Assembly: GCF_024256385.1 (NCBI RefSeq)
Contig: NZ_JAMLFW010000002.1
Coordinates: forward strand, 868,001 to 932,000
Reading direction: 5' to 3'
Length of the DNA: 64,000 bases
Source: Anatilimnocola floriformis
GTDB lineage: Bacteria; Planctomycetota; Planctomycetia; Pirellulales; Pirellulaceae
Below the pieces are notes generated by a model. That model saw nothing but the letters and a program-made list of their open reading frames with translations. It was not told the origin of the DNA and did no database searches. Position 1 is the first letter of the stretch; the number at the start of each line of letters is the position of its first letter. This document shows, one piece after another, positions 1 through 9,516 of the stretch. Position numbers and translations under genes: made by a program.

Positions 1-1
1 C

Positions 2-559
2 AAGCCCATCGATGCCCTCAAAATCTACGCCCTGAAAACATCCCCTGCTTTCGAAGCGGCTCTCTACAGCGGTTGCCGATTGGCGGGACCGGCCGAAGCC
101 TACGCCGAGCCGATGAAGCAATTCGCCCGCAACCTGGGTGTCGCTTTTCAGATTCTGAATGATCTGAACGACTGGGACGGCGACAACCACAACAAGCTCG
201 CAGCCGGCGGCGATACGCTCGGCGGCCGGCCAACGGTTCTCTGGGCTCTCGCGATCGAAGGGCTGAACGCGTCGAAGCAGGAAGAGCTGTTGTCGCTGGT
301 TACGAATTCGCAACTCGATGGTCCAGCTCGTCTGGCCCGTGTGCGGCAGTTGTATAACGAAGCTGGGGCCTTTGAAAAAGCGGCCCGACTGATCGACAAG
401 CATCGCGAGCGGGCCGAAGCGATCGCCGACGAAATTCAGCCGGAAGAACTTCGCCGCCTGCTCTACTATCTAATCGACAGCGTGCTCGATCACTCGTCTG
501 CCGCGAGTGCACCGCCGCCGGTTCTGCAAATCACGCCGCAAATCAATCCGCAGAAGTAA
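2..559 (+). CDS. Polyprenyl synthetase family protein, 3' part
   Basis: C-terminal 185 residues of a trans-isoprenyl diphosphate synthase; the reading frame is open to the left edge, so the start and first aspartate-rich motif lie outside. The visible part contains the second aspartate-rich region, GVAFQILNDLNDWDGD, followed by a Lys/Gly stretch (NKLAAGGDTLGGRP), as in this family. The usual DDxxD reads NDLND here. These enzymes condense isopentenyl diphosphate onto allylic diphosphates to make quinone side chains or carrier lipids. The DUF98 chorismate-lyase-like gene two places downstream hints at aromatic or quinone precursor metabolism, which is inference only. Chain length cannot be predicted without the N-terminus. 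Confidence 0.85.
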   Translation, partial: KPIDALKIYALKTSPAFEAALYSGCRLAGPAEAYAEPMKQFARNLGVAFQILNDLNDWDGDNHNKLAAGGDTLGGRPTVLWALAIEGLNASKQEELLSLVTNSQLDGPARLARVRQLYNEAGAFEKAARLIDKHRERAEAIADEIQPEELRRLLYYLIDSVLDHSSAASAPPPVLQITPQINPQK

Positions 560-574
560 CGACGGGTCGCGGAC

Positions 575-1126
575 ATGCCAAGCCACGCCGATGTGACAGC
601 CATTAAGTCGCTGACAGCATTCAAGCAATGGCTCGTTGAAGAGAGTGGCAAGTCGTCGCAATGGTTTGGATGTCGAGACAGCAGCTGCAGCAAATGTCTG
701 CTCATTTCCGCCGCTCCCTCCTTCGAACAGCAGTTTGACTACGTCACGATCCAGCAAACACCTCTCTTTCCCTTGCAGCTGCCGAGTCTCAGCGACGCGC
801 GCAACTGGTGGTTCGACTTATGGGAAGGAGAGATCGTTAGCTATTGGTTTGCACCCGACTTACGGATTCTGGTGGCGGCGAAAAACGCGATTTGGAAAGC
901 CCTTCCTGATTTTCATCTGTTGCGACCGAAGTCCGACTTTGTCGAAATTCCGCTCGACGAGGTGCGACAAATCGTCGGCCATGACGAGATCGAACGCATG
1001 TGCAACGAAGTCTTTTTTGTCGGGATTTCGACGCGTGCTTTAGAACTCGCCGCGGCAGGCCGCATGGAGCAGTTCGTTCGCTCAATGAAGATTCCGCAAG
1101 CGGCCACACCCGCCAACACCCTTTGA
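575..1126 (+). CDS. Hypothetical protein, 183 aa
   Basis: ATG start 15 bp after the previous stop and 12 bp before the next gene, so it is probably in the same transcript. I do not recognise a family. The protein has a Cys cluster near residues 33-42 (CRDSSCSKC), is rich in Trp/Phe in its middle part, and shows no signal peptide or membrane segment. The Cys cluster could bind a metal. The position between a polyprenyl synthetase and a chorismate-lyase-like gene suggests a cytoplasmic accessory role, but nothing in the sequence proves it. Confidence 0.65.
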   Translation: MPSHADVTAIKSLTAFKQWLVEESGKSSQWFGCRDSSCSKCLLISAAPSFEQQFDYVTIQQTPLFPLQLPSLSDARNWWFDLWEGEIVSYWFAPDLRILVAAKNAIWKALPDFHLLRPKSDFVEIPLDEVRQIVGHDEIERMCNEVFFVGISTRALELAAAGRMEQFVRSMKIPQAATPANTL

Positions 1127-1138
1127 TAAACTGAAGTC

Positions 1139-1681
1139 ATGGCAGATCAAGTCAGCGACATTCCCGACCTGCAAGAACTGGCGGCGATTTTCTATGCTGA
1201 CCTGGCCGAGCTCGGTGTGTTCACCGCCGTCGCGCCGAATAAAATTCCGCAGGCCTATCGTGACCTGCTCGCGCACTATTCGCACATGACTGTGACGGTC
1301 GAGCATTACCATCACAGCCCCGTCGATGTCGTCGTGCTCGATCGCATCACCACCGGTCAACACTACAGCCGCAAGATTTTGCTCACCCGGCAGAGCGACA
1401 GCCGCGTGGTGCAGTTCGGCATCGTGCGGCTCGACTTCAACACCGTGAGTCCTGCCGTTCGCGACGAGATCCGCCAGGAACAAACGCCGCTCGGCCGCGT
1501 GCTGATCAAGCACAACGTGCTGCGCGAGGTCGAGCTCAAGCAGATCTATCGCATCACCTGTGGCGCGGAGCTGGCGCAGCATTTTCAATTGCCGGTAGGG
1601 AGCGAAGTCTTCGGCCGCACTGCCCTGATTTACTGCGATGGCGAACCAGCAGTGGAACTGCTGGAAATCGTCGTTTCTTAA
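1139..1681 (+). CDS. Chorismate pyruvate-lyase-like (DUF98) protein
   Basis: A 180-residue protein whose second half fits the DUF98/UbiC-like pattern: RKILLTR strand, a LDFNTVSPAVRDEI segment, then PLGRVLIKHNVLREVEL, and near the end FGRTALIYCDGEPAVELLEIV with the conserved GRTA and C-terminal Glu. Members with known activity remove pyruvate from chorismate to give 4-hydroxybenzoate. There is no signal peptide, so it should be cytoplasmic. It is 12 bp after the hypothetical gene and faces carB, whose stop is 15 bp away. Family assignment is firm; the exact substrate is inferred. Confidence 0.8.
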   Translation: MADQVSDIPDLQELAAIFYADLAELGVFTAVAPNKIPQAYRDLLAHYSHMTVTVEHYHHSPVDVVVLDRITTGQHYSRKILLTRQSDSRVVQFGIVRLDFNTVSPAVRDEIRQEQTPLGRVLIKHNVLREVELKQIYRITCGAELAQHFQLPVGSEVFGRTALIYCDGEPAVELLEIVVS

Positions 1682-1696
1682 GCGTTCCTGCCGCGA

Positions 1697-4600
1697 TTAA
1701 ACCGTAGCAGGTTGCAATGCGGGACTTTCGTTCTTCTTCGCAGCAAAGCGATCCTGGAGGGATTGAACCTCCATCGATTCGTGACGCAGGGCCTCCATCG
1801 CTTTAACGGCTGCTTCAGCGGCCTGGATGGTGGTGATGCAGGGAACGCCCAGCTGCACGGCGGCGGCGCGGATGCGGCCTTCGTCGGTGCGGGCACCCTT
1901 GCCACTGGGCGTGTTGATGACCAGCGTGATCTGGCCGTCGTTCAAATGGTCGAGCAAGTTCGGTCGGCCTTCGGCGATCTTCTTCACTTGCGTGACTGGA
2001 ATGCCGGATTCCTGCAGTCGGCGGGCGGTCCCTTCCGTGGCAACTAACTCATGGCCCAACGTGCTCAGCCGCCGCGCGAGATCGACGACGGCTTCCTTGT
2101 GGCGGGCCGAGACGCTGACAAAGATGCACCCCTTCGTCGGTAGCAACGTGCCAGCCGCAAGTTGACCCTTGGCAAAGGCGATGCTGAAACGCTCGCTGAT
2201 GCCCATCACTTCGCCCGTGCTCCGCATTTCGGGGCCGAGCACAATATCGACGCCCGCGAACTTGCGGAACGGGAAGACGCTTTCCTTGACGCTGACCGCG
2301 GCGGGAATCGGCTCGCGCGTGATGCCCAGGTCAGGCAGCGACACCCCGGTCATCACCTTGGCCGCGACCTTGGCGACGGGCATGCCGGTGGCTTTGGCGA
2401 CGAAGGGAACCGTGCGGCTCGCACGAGGATTCACCTCGAGCACATACACGGCCATCTTGCCTTCTTCCTTCTTCACCGCAAACTGCACGTTCATCAAACC
2501 AATAACTCGCAAGTGCCGAGCCATGGCAGCCGTGGCTTCGCGAATCTCTTGCACCACCGGACCAGGCAAGCTGTAGGGCGGAATTGCACAGGCCGAGTCG
2601 CCCGAGTGGACGCCGGCTTCTTCGATGTGCTCCATGATGCCGCTGATGATCACATTTTCGCCGTCGCAAATGCAGTCAACGTCGACTTCGGTGGCATCCT
2701 CGAGGAAACGGTCGATGAGAACCGGCTTATCCTGCGCGACGACAAAGGCTTCGGCGACAAAGCGTTCGAACTGCGTGTGGTCGTAGCAGATTTCCATCGC
2801 CCGGCCGCCGAGCACGAAGCTGGGACGAACGAGGCAAGGGAAGCCGATGCGGACAACTTCCGCGCGGGCTTGATTCATGTTGCGGGCGATACCGTTGGCC
2901 GGCTGCTTCAAGCCGAGCTCGTTCAGAATCTTGGCAAACTTCTCGCGGTCTTCAGCTGCTTCGATGGTATCGACGCTGGTGCCGATGATCGGCACGCCGG
3001 CGTTGTGCAAAGCGCGCGAGAGGTTCAGCGGCGTCTGACCACCAAACTGCACAATCACGCCGATTGGGTTGATGCGATCGAAGATGTTGAGGACGTCTTC
3101 GGTCGTGAGAGGTTCGAAGAACAGCAGATCGCTGGTGTCGTAGTCGGTGCTGACGGTTTCCGGGTTGCTGTTGACCATCACCGATTCGATGCCGAGTTCG
3201 CGGAGAGCAAAGCTCGCATGGCAGCAGCAATAATCGAACTCGATCCCCTGGCCAATGCGGTTCGGGCCGCCGCCGAGAATCATGATCCGCTTTTTATCGG
3301 GCTTGGCGGCCGGCACTTCGTCTTCCTGCTCGTAGGTCGAGTAGAAGTAGGGCGTGTAAGCTTCGAATTCGGCGGCGCAAGTATCGACTGCCTTGTACGT
3401 GGGGATGATGTTGCGGCCCTTGCGATTGGCGCGAACATCCATCTCGGTGACGCCCCACAGCGTGGCCAGCTGACGGTCGGAAAATCCGAACTGCTTCGCT
3501 TCGCGGAGCGTGGCGTCGTCGCAATTGCTCACGCTGCCGATCGCGCGGAGCTTGTCTTCCATCTGCACGATGGCGTACAGCTGATCGAGGAACCACGGAT
3601 CGATGTTGGTGATTTGATACAACTCGGCCGGGCTCATGCCGCTTTTGATCGCATACCGCAAGTGCCACACGCGATCAGCGTTCGGCACGGCGAGCTTGCC
3701 GCGGATGTCGTCGTTCGATGGTTGATGCGGCGTGCCCCACAAATCCTTGCTGTCGCAACCAAAGCCGAACGCGCCGACCTCGAGACCACGCAGGGCCTTT
3801 TGAAACGACTCCTTGAACGTGCGGCCGATGGCCATCGTTTCGCCGACGCTTTTCATTTGCGTCATGAGCGTGGCGTCGGCTTCGGGGAATTTTTCGAAAG
3901 CGAAGCGTGGGATCTTCGTCACGACATAATCGATGGCAGGTTCGAAGCAGGCCAACGTCTTGCGAGTGATGTCGTTGGCCAGTTCGTGCAGGCGGAAACC
4001 AACCGCAAGCTTGGCGGCGATCTTGGCGATGGGAAAGCCCGTCGCTTTGCTGGCGAGCGCGCTGGAGCGACTCACGCGCGGATTCATTTCGATGACAATC
4101 ATCCGGCCGTTTTTCGGATTGATCGCAAATTGAATGTTCGAGCCGCCGGTCTCGACGCCGATCTCGCGAATAACGGCGATGCTCGCATCGCGCATCCGCT
4201 GATATTCTTTGTCGCTCAGCGTCTGGGCCGGCGCGACCGTGATCGAGTCGCCGGTGTGGACGCCCATCGGATCGAAGTTTTCGATCGAGCAGATGATGAC
4301 CACGTTGTCGTCCATGTCGCGGACGACTTCCATTTCGTATTCTTTCCAACCGATGATCGATTCCTCGACCAGCACTTCGGTGACCGGCGACAAATCGAGG
4401 CCGTTCCGCACCATGCGGTCGAATTCTTCGCGGTTGTAGGCAATGCCCGAACCGCTGCCGCCCATCGTGAAGCTGGGGCGAATGATCGCGGGCAGGCCGA
4501 CCTCAGCGAGCACCTTGCGCGCGTGTTCGACGGTTTTGACGGTTTCGCCCTTGCACACGCCGAGGCCGATTTTGTGCATCGCTTGCTTGAAGAGCTCGCG

Positions 4601-4984
4601 CTCTTCGGCTTTGGCGATGACATCGGGCCGGGCGCCGATCATTTCGCAGTTGTACTTTTTCAGCACGCCGTGCTTGGCGAGATCCATGGCCAGGTTGAGA
4701 CCGGTTTGACCGCCGAGCGTCGGCAAGATCGCGTCGGGGCGTTCCTTTTCGATGATCTTTTCGACGATCTCCCAGGTGAGCGGCTCGATGTAAGTGCTGT
4801 CGGCCATCTCGGGGTCGGTCATGATCGTGGCGGGATTGCTGTTGACCAGCACCACGCTGTACCCCTCTTCGCGCAGGGCTTTGCAAGCCTGCGTGCCCGA
4901 GTAATCGAATTCACAGGCCTGGCCGATGACAATGGGACCAGAGCCGATGAGCAGAATCTTTTTCAGGTCGGTTCGCTTTGGCAC
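1697..4984 (-). CDS. carB: Carbamoyl-phosphate synthase large subunit
   Basis: 1095 residues, close to the usual 1070-1080. It makes carbamoyl phosphate from bicarbonate, ammonia (channelled from CarA) and two ATP, for pyrimidines and arginine. The N-terminus has the ATP-grasp entry [19 protein letters not shown]. The duplicated second half starts with [20 protein letters not shown] near residue 570, and the C-terminal MGS-like regulatory domain ends in a short extra tail. The start is a GTG, with AAGGA about 10 nt upstream on the minus strand. carA is not in the window, so the subunits are not encoded side by side. No truncation is seen. Confidence 0.97.
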   Translation of the reverse strand: MPKRTDLKKILLIGSGPIVIGQACEFDYSGTQACKALREEGYSVVLVNSNPATIMTDPEMADSTYIEPLTWEIVEKIIEKERPDAILPTLGGQTGLNLAMDLAKHGVLKKYNCEMIGARPDVIAKAEERELFKQAMHKIGLGVCKGETVKTVEHARKVLAEVGLPAIIRPSFTMGGSGSGIAYNREEFDRMVRNGLDLSPVTEVLVEESIIGWKEYEMEVVRDMDDNVVIICSIENFDPMGVHTGDSITVAPAQTLSDKEYQRMRDASIAVIREIGVETGGSNIQFAINPKNGRMIVIEMNPRVSRSSALASKATGFPIAKIAAKLAVGFRLHELANDITRKTLACFEPAIDYVVTKIPRFAFEKFPEADATLMTQMKSVGETMAIGRTFKESFQKALRGLEVGAFGFGCDSKDLWGTPHQPSNDDIRGKLAVPNADRVWHLRYAIKSGMSPAELYQITNIDPWFLDQLYAIVQMEDKLRAIGSVSNCDDATLREAKQFGFSDRQLATLWGVTEMDVRANRKGRNIIPTYKAVDTCAAEFEAYTPYFYSTYEQEDEVPAAKPDKKRIMILGGGPNRIGQGIEFDYCCCHASFALRELGIESVMVNSNPETVSTDYDTSDLLFFEPLTTEDVLNIFDRINPIGVIVQFGGQTPLNLSRALHNAGVPIIGTSVDTIEAAEDREKFAKILNELGLKQPANGIARNMNQARAEVVRIGFPCLVRPSFVLGGRAMEICYDHTQFERFVAEAFVVAQDKPVLIDRFLEDATEVDVDCICDGENVIISGIMEHIEEAGVHSGDSACAIPPYSLPGPVVQEIREATAAMARHLRVIGLMNVQFAVKKEEGKMAVYVLEVNPRASRTVPFVAKATGMPVAKVAAKVMTGVSLPDLGITREPIPAAVSVKESVFPFRKFAGVDIVLGPEMRSTGEVMGISERFSIAFAKGQLAAGTLLPTKGCIFVSVSARHKEAVVDLARRLSTLGHELVATEGTARRLQESGIPVTQVKKIAEGRPNLLDHLNDGQITLVINTPSGKGARTDEGRIRAAAVQLGVPCITTIQAAEAAVKAMEALRHESMEVQSLQDRFAAKKNESPALQPATV

Positions 4985-5302
4985 GAGCGATCAATCCTTG
5001 GAAATCAAAGGGAACAGGAGTTTGGCGGAGAGACGGGCGTGTTGTTGCTGCGAGTACGCAGATCACACGCTTCCGGGCGATTTCACTCGTCACGAGCGTC
5101 CATTATTCGGCTTCAGCGCGCACTCCCAGCGCAATTGCCGCGTGCCGAGTAAAATCTCACAAACTTATCACGTTTTGGCGGCAGCAGAAAGGGGCGGAAC
5201 GACCGGAGTTGCCGCAGGATTGGACGGGGATTTTCTCGAAGTTGTTAGCTAAGATGAGTTTGCAGGAAAATCCGTTTTCAGGTGATGTGGGAAGCGAAAT
5301 TC
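4985..5302. other. Divergent intergenic region carB / HEPN pair
   Basis: A 318-bp gap between divergent genes. It should hold the carB promoter (minus) and that of the gene pair at 5303 (plus). I found no convincing -35/-10 pair, no PyrR or arginine-operator-like sequence, and no hairpin strong enough to call. The short reading frames here continue antisense through carB and look like shadows. Confidence 0.5.
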
Positions 5303-5677
5303 ATGATTGCTCAACCGGCAGCAACCTCATCCGGCAACGAGGTCGAACAGGAACTGATTCTGCTGCGCGCCAAAGTGGAAAACGCCCTGCAGCGGATCAG
5401 TCATCTCGAACAGAAATCACGGCCGGCCCTCTTTCCGATTGATTCACCGGCGATGATTTTCGCCCGCGAACTGTGCGCACAGTATTTTCCCGGCCCGGTA
5501 GAAGTGGAAATTGCTAGCGCGCCCGACGATCCGGAATCGAAATGGTACACATTTATCGTTCGTGGCCAGGGATCGACTAGAGAAGTGGTCGACAAAGAGG
5601 CAGAAGTGTTCAAGGAACTTGATAGACAATATCCAGTGGAAGCCATGGACATCCGCCTGGCGGTGGTTTTCGAATGA
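5303..5677 (+). CDS. Hypothetical protein coupled to HEPN gene
   Basis: 124 residues from the ATG at 5303, chosen because GGGAAG lies about 8 bp upstream; a GTG at 5282 is in frame but lacks this. Residues about 14-40 form a predicted coiled coil (EQELILLRAKVENALQRI), followed by a compact C-terminal domain with WYTFIVRG and EVFKELDRQYP. No known family is recognised; in particular it has no GSxxxG nucleotidyltransferase motif, so it is not an MNT protein. Its last four bases overlap the HEPN gene start (ATGA), implying translational coupling and a shared function. Confidence 0.75.
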   Translation: MIAQPAATSSGNEVEQELILLRAKVENALQRISHLEQKSRPALFPIDSPAMIFARELCAQYFPGPVEVEIASAPDDPESKWYTFIVRGQGSTREVVDKEAEVFKELDRQYPVEAMDIRLAVVFE

Positions 5678-6102
5678 AACCGGAGGCATTCCTGGCGCAA
5701 GCAGGCAAGTTGGCCGCCCACTCACAAAACGATGCTGCGAATGCCAGGACGGCAACCAGCCGAGCCTACTATTGCGCCTTTCATCTGGTGCGTCTCTTTC
5801 TTGCCGAGTTGAACTTCCCCGCCGGCAAAGATCACGACCTACATAAGCCGCTGATGGCATCGCGCAATCCGATCGGAATCGAGGCGGCTCGGTACCTTTC
5901 GCATTTGTATGAATCGCGCCGCCGAGCAGATTATGAGTTGACGAATGTGGGTTGCGAGACGCAGGAGGTCGCGCAGAATTCCGTGGAACGCGCCGAGCGG
6001 ATCAAATCCCTACTGCTGCAAATGCAAGCCGAACCGCCCCGCACAGAAATTGCCGCTGGGCTGCATACTTATCAGCAACAACTGCCGAATCGAATTTCCT
6101 AA
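5674..6102 (+). CDS. HEPN-domain protein (UPF0332-like)
   Basis: 142 residues. It has two hallmarks of the helical HEPN fold of the UPF0332 type: SRAYYCAFHLVRLFL (residues about 29-43) and RRRADYEL (about 85-92), with a HDLHKPLM stretch between. The RX4-6H catalytic motif of RNase HEPN toxins is not obvious, so ribonuclease activity is uncertain. HEPN genes often pair with a nucleotidyltransferase antitoxin. Here the partner, overlapping by ATGA, is an unrelated coiled-coil protein. It could be a toxin-antitoxin-like module or simply a two-subunit regulator. Confidence 0.75.
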   Translation: MKPEAFLAQAGKLAAHSQNDAANARTATSRAYYCAFHLVRLFLAELNFPAGKDHDLHKPLMASRNPIGIEAARYLSHLYESRRRADYELTNVGCETQEVAQNSVERAERIKSLLLQMQAEPPRTEIAAGLHTYQQQLPNRIS

Positions 6103-6114
6103 ACCAGCCCAGCC

Positions 6115-6696
6115 ATGCCCTACACCACTTCCTGCCCATGCGGACGCGATGTGCCGGTCGAAGCGACGCAGGCGGGCACTGAGCTCGAGTGCCCCGGTTG
6201 CCGGCGGAGCGTGCGAGTGCCGCGATTGTCGGCACTGCGCGTAGCCGCCGGCGAAACGGCGATTCCGCTCAACGCTGCCGAGCGTGTGGCTCACGCTGTC
6301 AAACAGGGACTGCTGCCGAGCAACCTGGTTTGCCCAGTTACTCATGGCAGCGTCAATGCTGTCGCGATCTTTCGCATTCACTGCGAACGTAGCTGGAAAC
6401 GGGAGCAGGCGGCTGAAGAGGACCACGCAATATCGCGCCTGATCACGATGCTTCTCTTCAGCTTCGTCGGTCTGTTTGTCTGGACCTCGCGGAAAGGGAA
6501 GCAGGAAGTTCTCGGCCGCGACACCTTCGTCGACACGCCGCTGGGAGTTTCCAGCGAAGCGCTGCCCCAACTCTCTCGCCAGCGCAATCAACGCGAGCTC
6601 CAGCGACTGCTCTGCGCCATCCCCGAATACGCTGCCGTCTTTGCCGAGTATCCCGGCGCCACGGTTTCGTTTGTCTCAGGTGCGGAACTGCGTTAA
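6115..6696 (+). CDS. Zinc-ribbon membrane-anchored hypothetical protein
   Basis: 193 residues. The N-terminus is a zinc ribbon with two Cys pairs (CPCG at 7-10 and CPGC at about 29-32), of the kind common in planctomycete proteins of unknown role. A single hydrophobic segment (LITMLLFSFVGLFVW, about 107-121) probably spans the membrane. The C-terminal 70 residues are soluble and mention no known fold. The start ATG is 12 bp after the HEPN stop, so it may belong to the same operon. Confidence 0.65.
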   Translation: MPYTTSCPCGRDVPVEATQAGTELECPGCRRSVRVPRLSALRVAAGETAIPLNAAERVAHAVKQGLLPSNLVCPVTHGSVNAVAIFRIHCERSWKREQAAEEDHAISRLITMLLFSFVGLFVWTSRKGKQEVLGRDTFVDTPLGVSSEALPQLSRQRNQRELQRLLCAIPEYAAVFAEYPGATVSFVSGAELR

Positions 6697-6842
6697 GACG
6701 CGGAATTTGGCAGAATTTTTCAGCGCGCACGTTCTGCCCCACCATCGATCTTCATCAAACATACACACAACCTTTATTGAGGACGCTAGCGCAACCTATA
6801 CCCTGAACGCGATTAGTCACGCCGCTCACCGAGACGCGTTTT

Positions 6843-7973
6843 ATGACGGGCGAAGTAACTGCCGCGCGAGCCGCATCTAATAAGTCTGCGAAGTTCTCGT
6901 TCAAGAGCCTGTTGTTCGTCGCAATCCCAGCCATCGTTGTCGTGCTGGGAGTTTTCGGCCTGCTTTACAGTCAGGCGCAACGCGAAACGCCGCCGCCGGT
7001 CGACTTCCTAGCCATCGTGAAGCTCGCCCTGCGATCGCCCAAGCGTCTGTCGCAAAGCCTAACGGACAAAAATGGCGATCTGGTCGCCGACGCGCCCGAG
7101 GATCCGGCGCTATGGCTTGATCCAGAAACTTTAGAGTTCGAAATCCTCGGTCGCGACCTGGCAAGCGAGACCCAGCAGTGGTCCGATTTCGTTTCTCACC
7201 TGCAACAAGTAACCGGCAAGCAGGTGCATCTCACTCTGCGACCCGAACCAACTTCACTCTCGTCCAGCGAGGCCACCCCGCCCACCTTGCAACAGGCTCG
7301 CGATTTTCACGCTGGCAAGATTCATCTGGCCTGTTTGAACACGGGCGCCGTGACGCTCAATGTGAACGAAGGTGGCGCTGTTCCCTTTTGCGTCATGGCC
7401 GATGAGGCAGGCAAATTTGGTTATGAGATGGAGATCATCGTCCCTGCCGACAGTCGCGTGACGAAAGTGTCGCAGCTCAAGGGCGCCGAGAAAGTGTTCT
7501 TCGCGTCGATGTATTCGCACTCTGGTTTCAAAGCCCCGCTGATGATCCTGTGGAATGATTTCAATCTGCAGCCCGAACGCGACTACACCCCCGTGTTTGT
7601 CAGCGGCCAAGAACAAGCCATCGAAGTGATTGCAAAAAATCGCGGCGACGCAGCGCCCGTGGCCAGTGATCTGCTGCGGCGAATCATCGGTCGCGGCGAC
7701 GTTGCCGAAAAGTCGATCCGCTCGATCTACAAATCCAAGGCCTATCCGCCGGCGTGTTTCGCCTACGCCCATCAGTTGAAACCGGAACTCGCCGAAAAGG
7801 TGAAGACCGCGTTTCTCGAGTTCCGCTGGGCCGGCACTTCGCTGGAAAAAGCGTACGCCGCCGCCCAGCAATCGCGCTTCGTGCCGGCTTCGTATCAAAA
7901 CGATTGGCAGTCGGTTCGCGACATCGAAGATCAAGTTTCTTCGCTCCTCCAATCCGAAGATCGCCATCCCTGA
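6843..7973 (+). CDS. PhnD-like phosphate/phosphonate-binding protein
   Basis: 376 residues: a short Lys/Ser-rich cytoplasmic start, one membrane segment (about 24-43), then a periplasmic-binding fold of the PhnD type. Family features include the SDFVSHLQQVTGKQV lobe, LHLACLNTG-like loop, FASMYSHSGFKAP, and a region in which a candidate ligand is tested before the C-terminal ELAEKVKTAFLEF. It is anchored by an uncleaved helix rather than a lipobox. No permease or ATPase gene is nearby, so it may be a sensor or orphan receptor instead of a transporter part. It may run with the next two genes. Confidence 0.75.
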   Translation: MTGEVTAARAASNKSAKFSFKSLLFVAIPAIVVVLGVFGLLYSQAQRETPPPVDFLAIVKLALRSPKRLSQSLTDKNGDLVADAPEDPALWLDPETLEFEILGRDLASETQQWSDFVSHLQQVTGKQVHLTLRPEPTSLSSSEATPPTLQQARDFHAGKIHLACLNTGAVTLNVNEGGAVPFCVMADEAGKFGYEMEIIVPADSRVTKVSQLKGAEKVFFASMYSHSGFKAPLMILWNDFNLQPERDYTPVFVSGQEQAIEVIAKNRGDAAPVASDLLRRIIGRGDVAEKSIRSIYKSKAYPPACFAYAHQLKPELAEKVKTAFLEFRWAGTSLEKAYAAAQQSRFVPASYQNDWQSVRDIEDQVSSLLQSEDRHP

Positions 7974-8035
7974 CGCCGTCACCAGTTCAACAGCTTGCCT
8001 CGTAGCACCAAACCAAAACCTTCGTGAGTTTGACG

Positions 8036-8992
8036 ATGAAAAACCGCCGCGCCTTTACTCTGGTCGAGCTCTTGGTGGTGATTGCCATCATCGGCGTGCT
8101 GGTCGCGTTGCTGCTCCCCGCCGTGCAGGCAGCGCGCGAAGCAGCCCGGCGTGCGCAGTGCATGAATGGTCAGCGGCAACTCGGTCTGTCGACGCAGATG
8201 TTTCATGACACGTATCTGCGCTTTCCCTCGGGCGTCAATCTGCCCATCAGCGGCGCCTCTGGTGCAATAGCTTCCACTAACCAACTCGTGACGTCCGGCA
8301 CCGTCACCAGTCCACCAATTCCTAATCAGTTTGCCTCGATCTTTGAGCAGATTTTTCCTTTCATCGAGCAAGACAATCTGAAGAAATCAATTGACCTCAC
8401 GCAACGCGAATACGCCAACTGCGGCAGTCCGACTTCGATCGGCGCTCAGGTCGTGAAGATTCTGTTGTGCCCATCCGATCCGGTGAAAAAGGTGACGACT
8501 TATACGGCCTCGGGCGGAGCCATCTATTACTTCGGCCAGAACAGCTACATGGCCAATGGCGGCACGCGGGCGTGGTTTGTGACGTACCAAAAAACAGATG
8601 GCATGTTTTGGATTAATAGCGCGGTCCGCATGGCGGAAGTGACCGACGGCACCTCGAGCACGCTGATGTTTGGCGAGCGGTATCACAAGGATCCGGCCTT
8701 TAAAGATATGGAAACAACCGGCGGCTGGGCCTGGGCGAATTACTACGCCGCGCAAGATTACATCGGCAGCACGCCAGTTCCGATCAATTACAAACTGGCT
8801 GCGGGTACGACTCCCACAGTGGCACAGGAAGATGACCGGATGTGCGCGTTCGGCAGCGGCCATCCTGGTGGCGCAGTCTTCGTGATGGTCGACGGCTCGA
8901 CACAATTCCTCACGCTGACCGGCAACGGCGCAGGGCTGCTGCTGCTGCAGCAACTGTCGACGCGCGGCTCGGGTGAAGTCGTCAGCTTTTAA
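8036..8992 (+). CDS. DUF1559 prepilin-like protein
   Basis: 318 residues from the ATG at 8036; a GTG at 8024 is an alternative. The N-terminus is a type III (pilin-like) signal: KNRRAFTLVELLVVIAII, with processing expected before Phe. The C-terminal part has the H-X9-DG motif (HPGGAVFVMVDG), which defines the DUF1559 (SBP_bac_10) family that is greatly expanded in planctomycetes. Such proteins are thought to be surface or secretion pseudopilins; function is unknown. The gene is followed 9 bp later by a small lipoprotein gene, the standard pairing. Confidence 0.93.
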   Translation: MKNRRAFTLVELLVVIAIIGVLVALLLPAVQAAREAARRAQCMNGQRQLGLSTQMFHDTYLRFPSGVNLPISGASGAIASTNQLVTSGTVTSPPIPNQFASIFEQIFPFIEQDNLKKSIDLTQREYANCGSPTSIGAQVVKILLCPSDPVKKVTTYTASGGAIYYFGQNSYMANGGTRAWFVTYQKTDGMFWINSAVRMAEVTDGTSSTLMFGERYHKDPAFKDMETTGGWAWANYYAAQDYIGSTPVPINYKLAAGTTPTVAQEDDRMCAFGSGHPGGAVFVMVDGSTQFLTLTGNGAGLLLLQQLSTRGSGEVVSF

Positions 8993-9001
8993 GGAAATCC
9001 G

Positions 9002-9466
9002 ATGACGACCGTCAAATTTATTTGTATTTTGAGCCTGGGTGTGCTCGTTATCGCTGCTGGCTGCGCAAAAGTCCCGCCGCAGATCACGCCGGTGGAAGGG
9101 GTCGTGTTGCTCAATGGCAGCCCGCTCCCCAACGCCTACGTTCAGTTCATCCCGCAGTTGGACGAGTTCGGCGCCGAATACAATTCGACCGCTACCACCG
9201 ATGAGGCGGGCAAGTTTACGCTCACTTGTGGCATGAAGTCGCAACCGGGGGCCGCCGTCTGTGAACATCGCGTGCTCGTGATGGAGGCGCCCGCGCCGCG
9301 TGAGTTTCGCAGCATGGAAGCCGACGCGCAAACGAAGTATGCGATCTACCTGCGCACATTGCGAAACCGGCCGATCCCGGCCAAGTACGATTCAGCCCTG
9401 CAAACACCGCTGAAAGTGAAGGTGGTGAAAGAGCAGCTGAACTACGAACTGGTGCTGACGCGATGA
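9002..9466 (+). CDS. Lipoprotein with carboxypeptidase-regulatory-like fold
   Basis: 154 residues. The signal peptide ends in a lipobox, LVIAAGC, with Cys about 21 as the lipidated residue. The mature part matches the small beta-sandwich protein that usually follows DUF1559 genes in planctomycetes: VEGVVLLNGSPLPNAYVQF, then TDEAGKFTL. It probably sits in the outer or inner membrane facing the periplasm. It is co-transcribed with the DUF1559 gene (9 bp gap). Role unknown; binding to the pseudopilin is a guess from the constant pairing. Confidence 0.85.
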   Translation: MTTVKFICILSLGVLVIAAGCAKVPPQITPVEGVVLLNGSPLPNAYVQFIPQLDEFGAEYNSTATTDEAGKFTLTCGMKSQPGAAVCEHRVLVMEAPAPREFRSMEADAQTKYAIYLRTLRNRPIPAKYDSALQTPLKVKVVKEQLNYELVLTR

Positions 9467-9471
9467 CGGCT

Positions 9472-9516
9472 TTCTAGGCGAAGTAAATTCGCTGTTCTAG
9501 GCAAAGTAAATTCGCT
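9472..9516. repeat. 22-bp tandem duplication
   Basis: Two copies of a 22-bp unit (9472-9493 and 9495-9516) differing at one base, offset by 23 bp. The second copy covers the last codons and stop of the minus-strand amidohydrolase; the first copy is a second version of the same ending placed after the stop. Confidence 0.9.

Noticed and set aside
2162-5152. 996-codon open frame antisense to carB
   Set aside because: It mirrors carB codon bias in a GC-rich genome and its translation has no family features; carB is certain.
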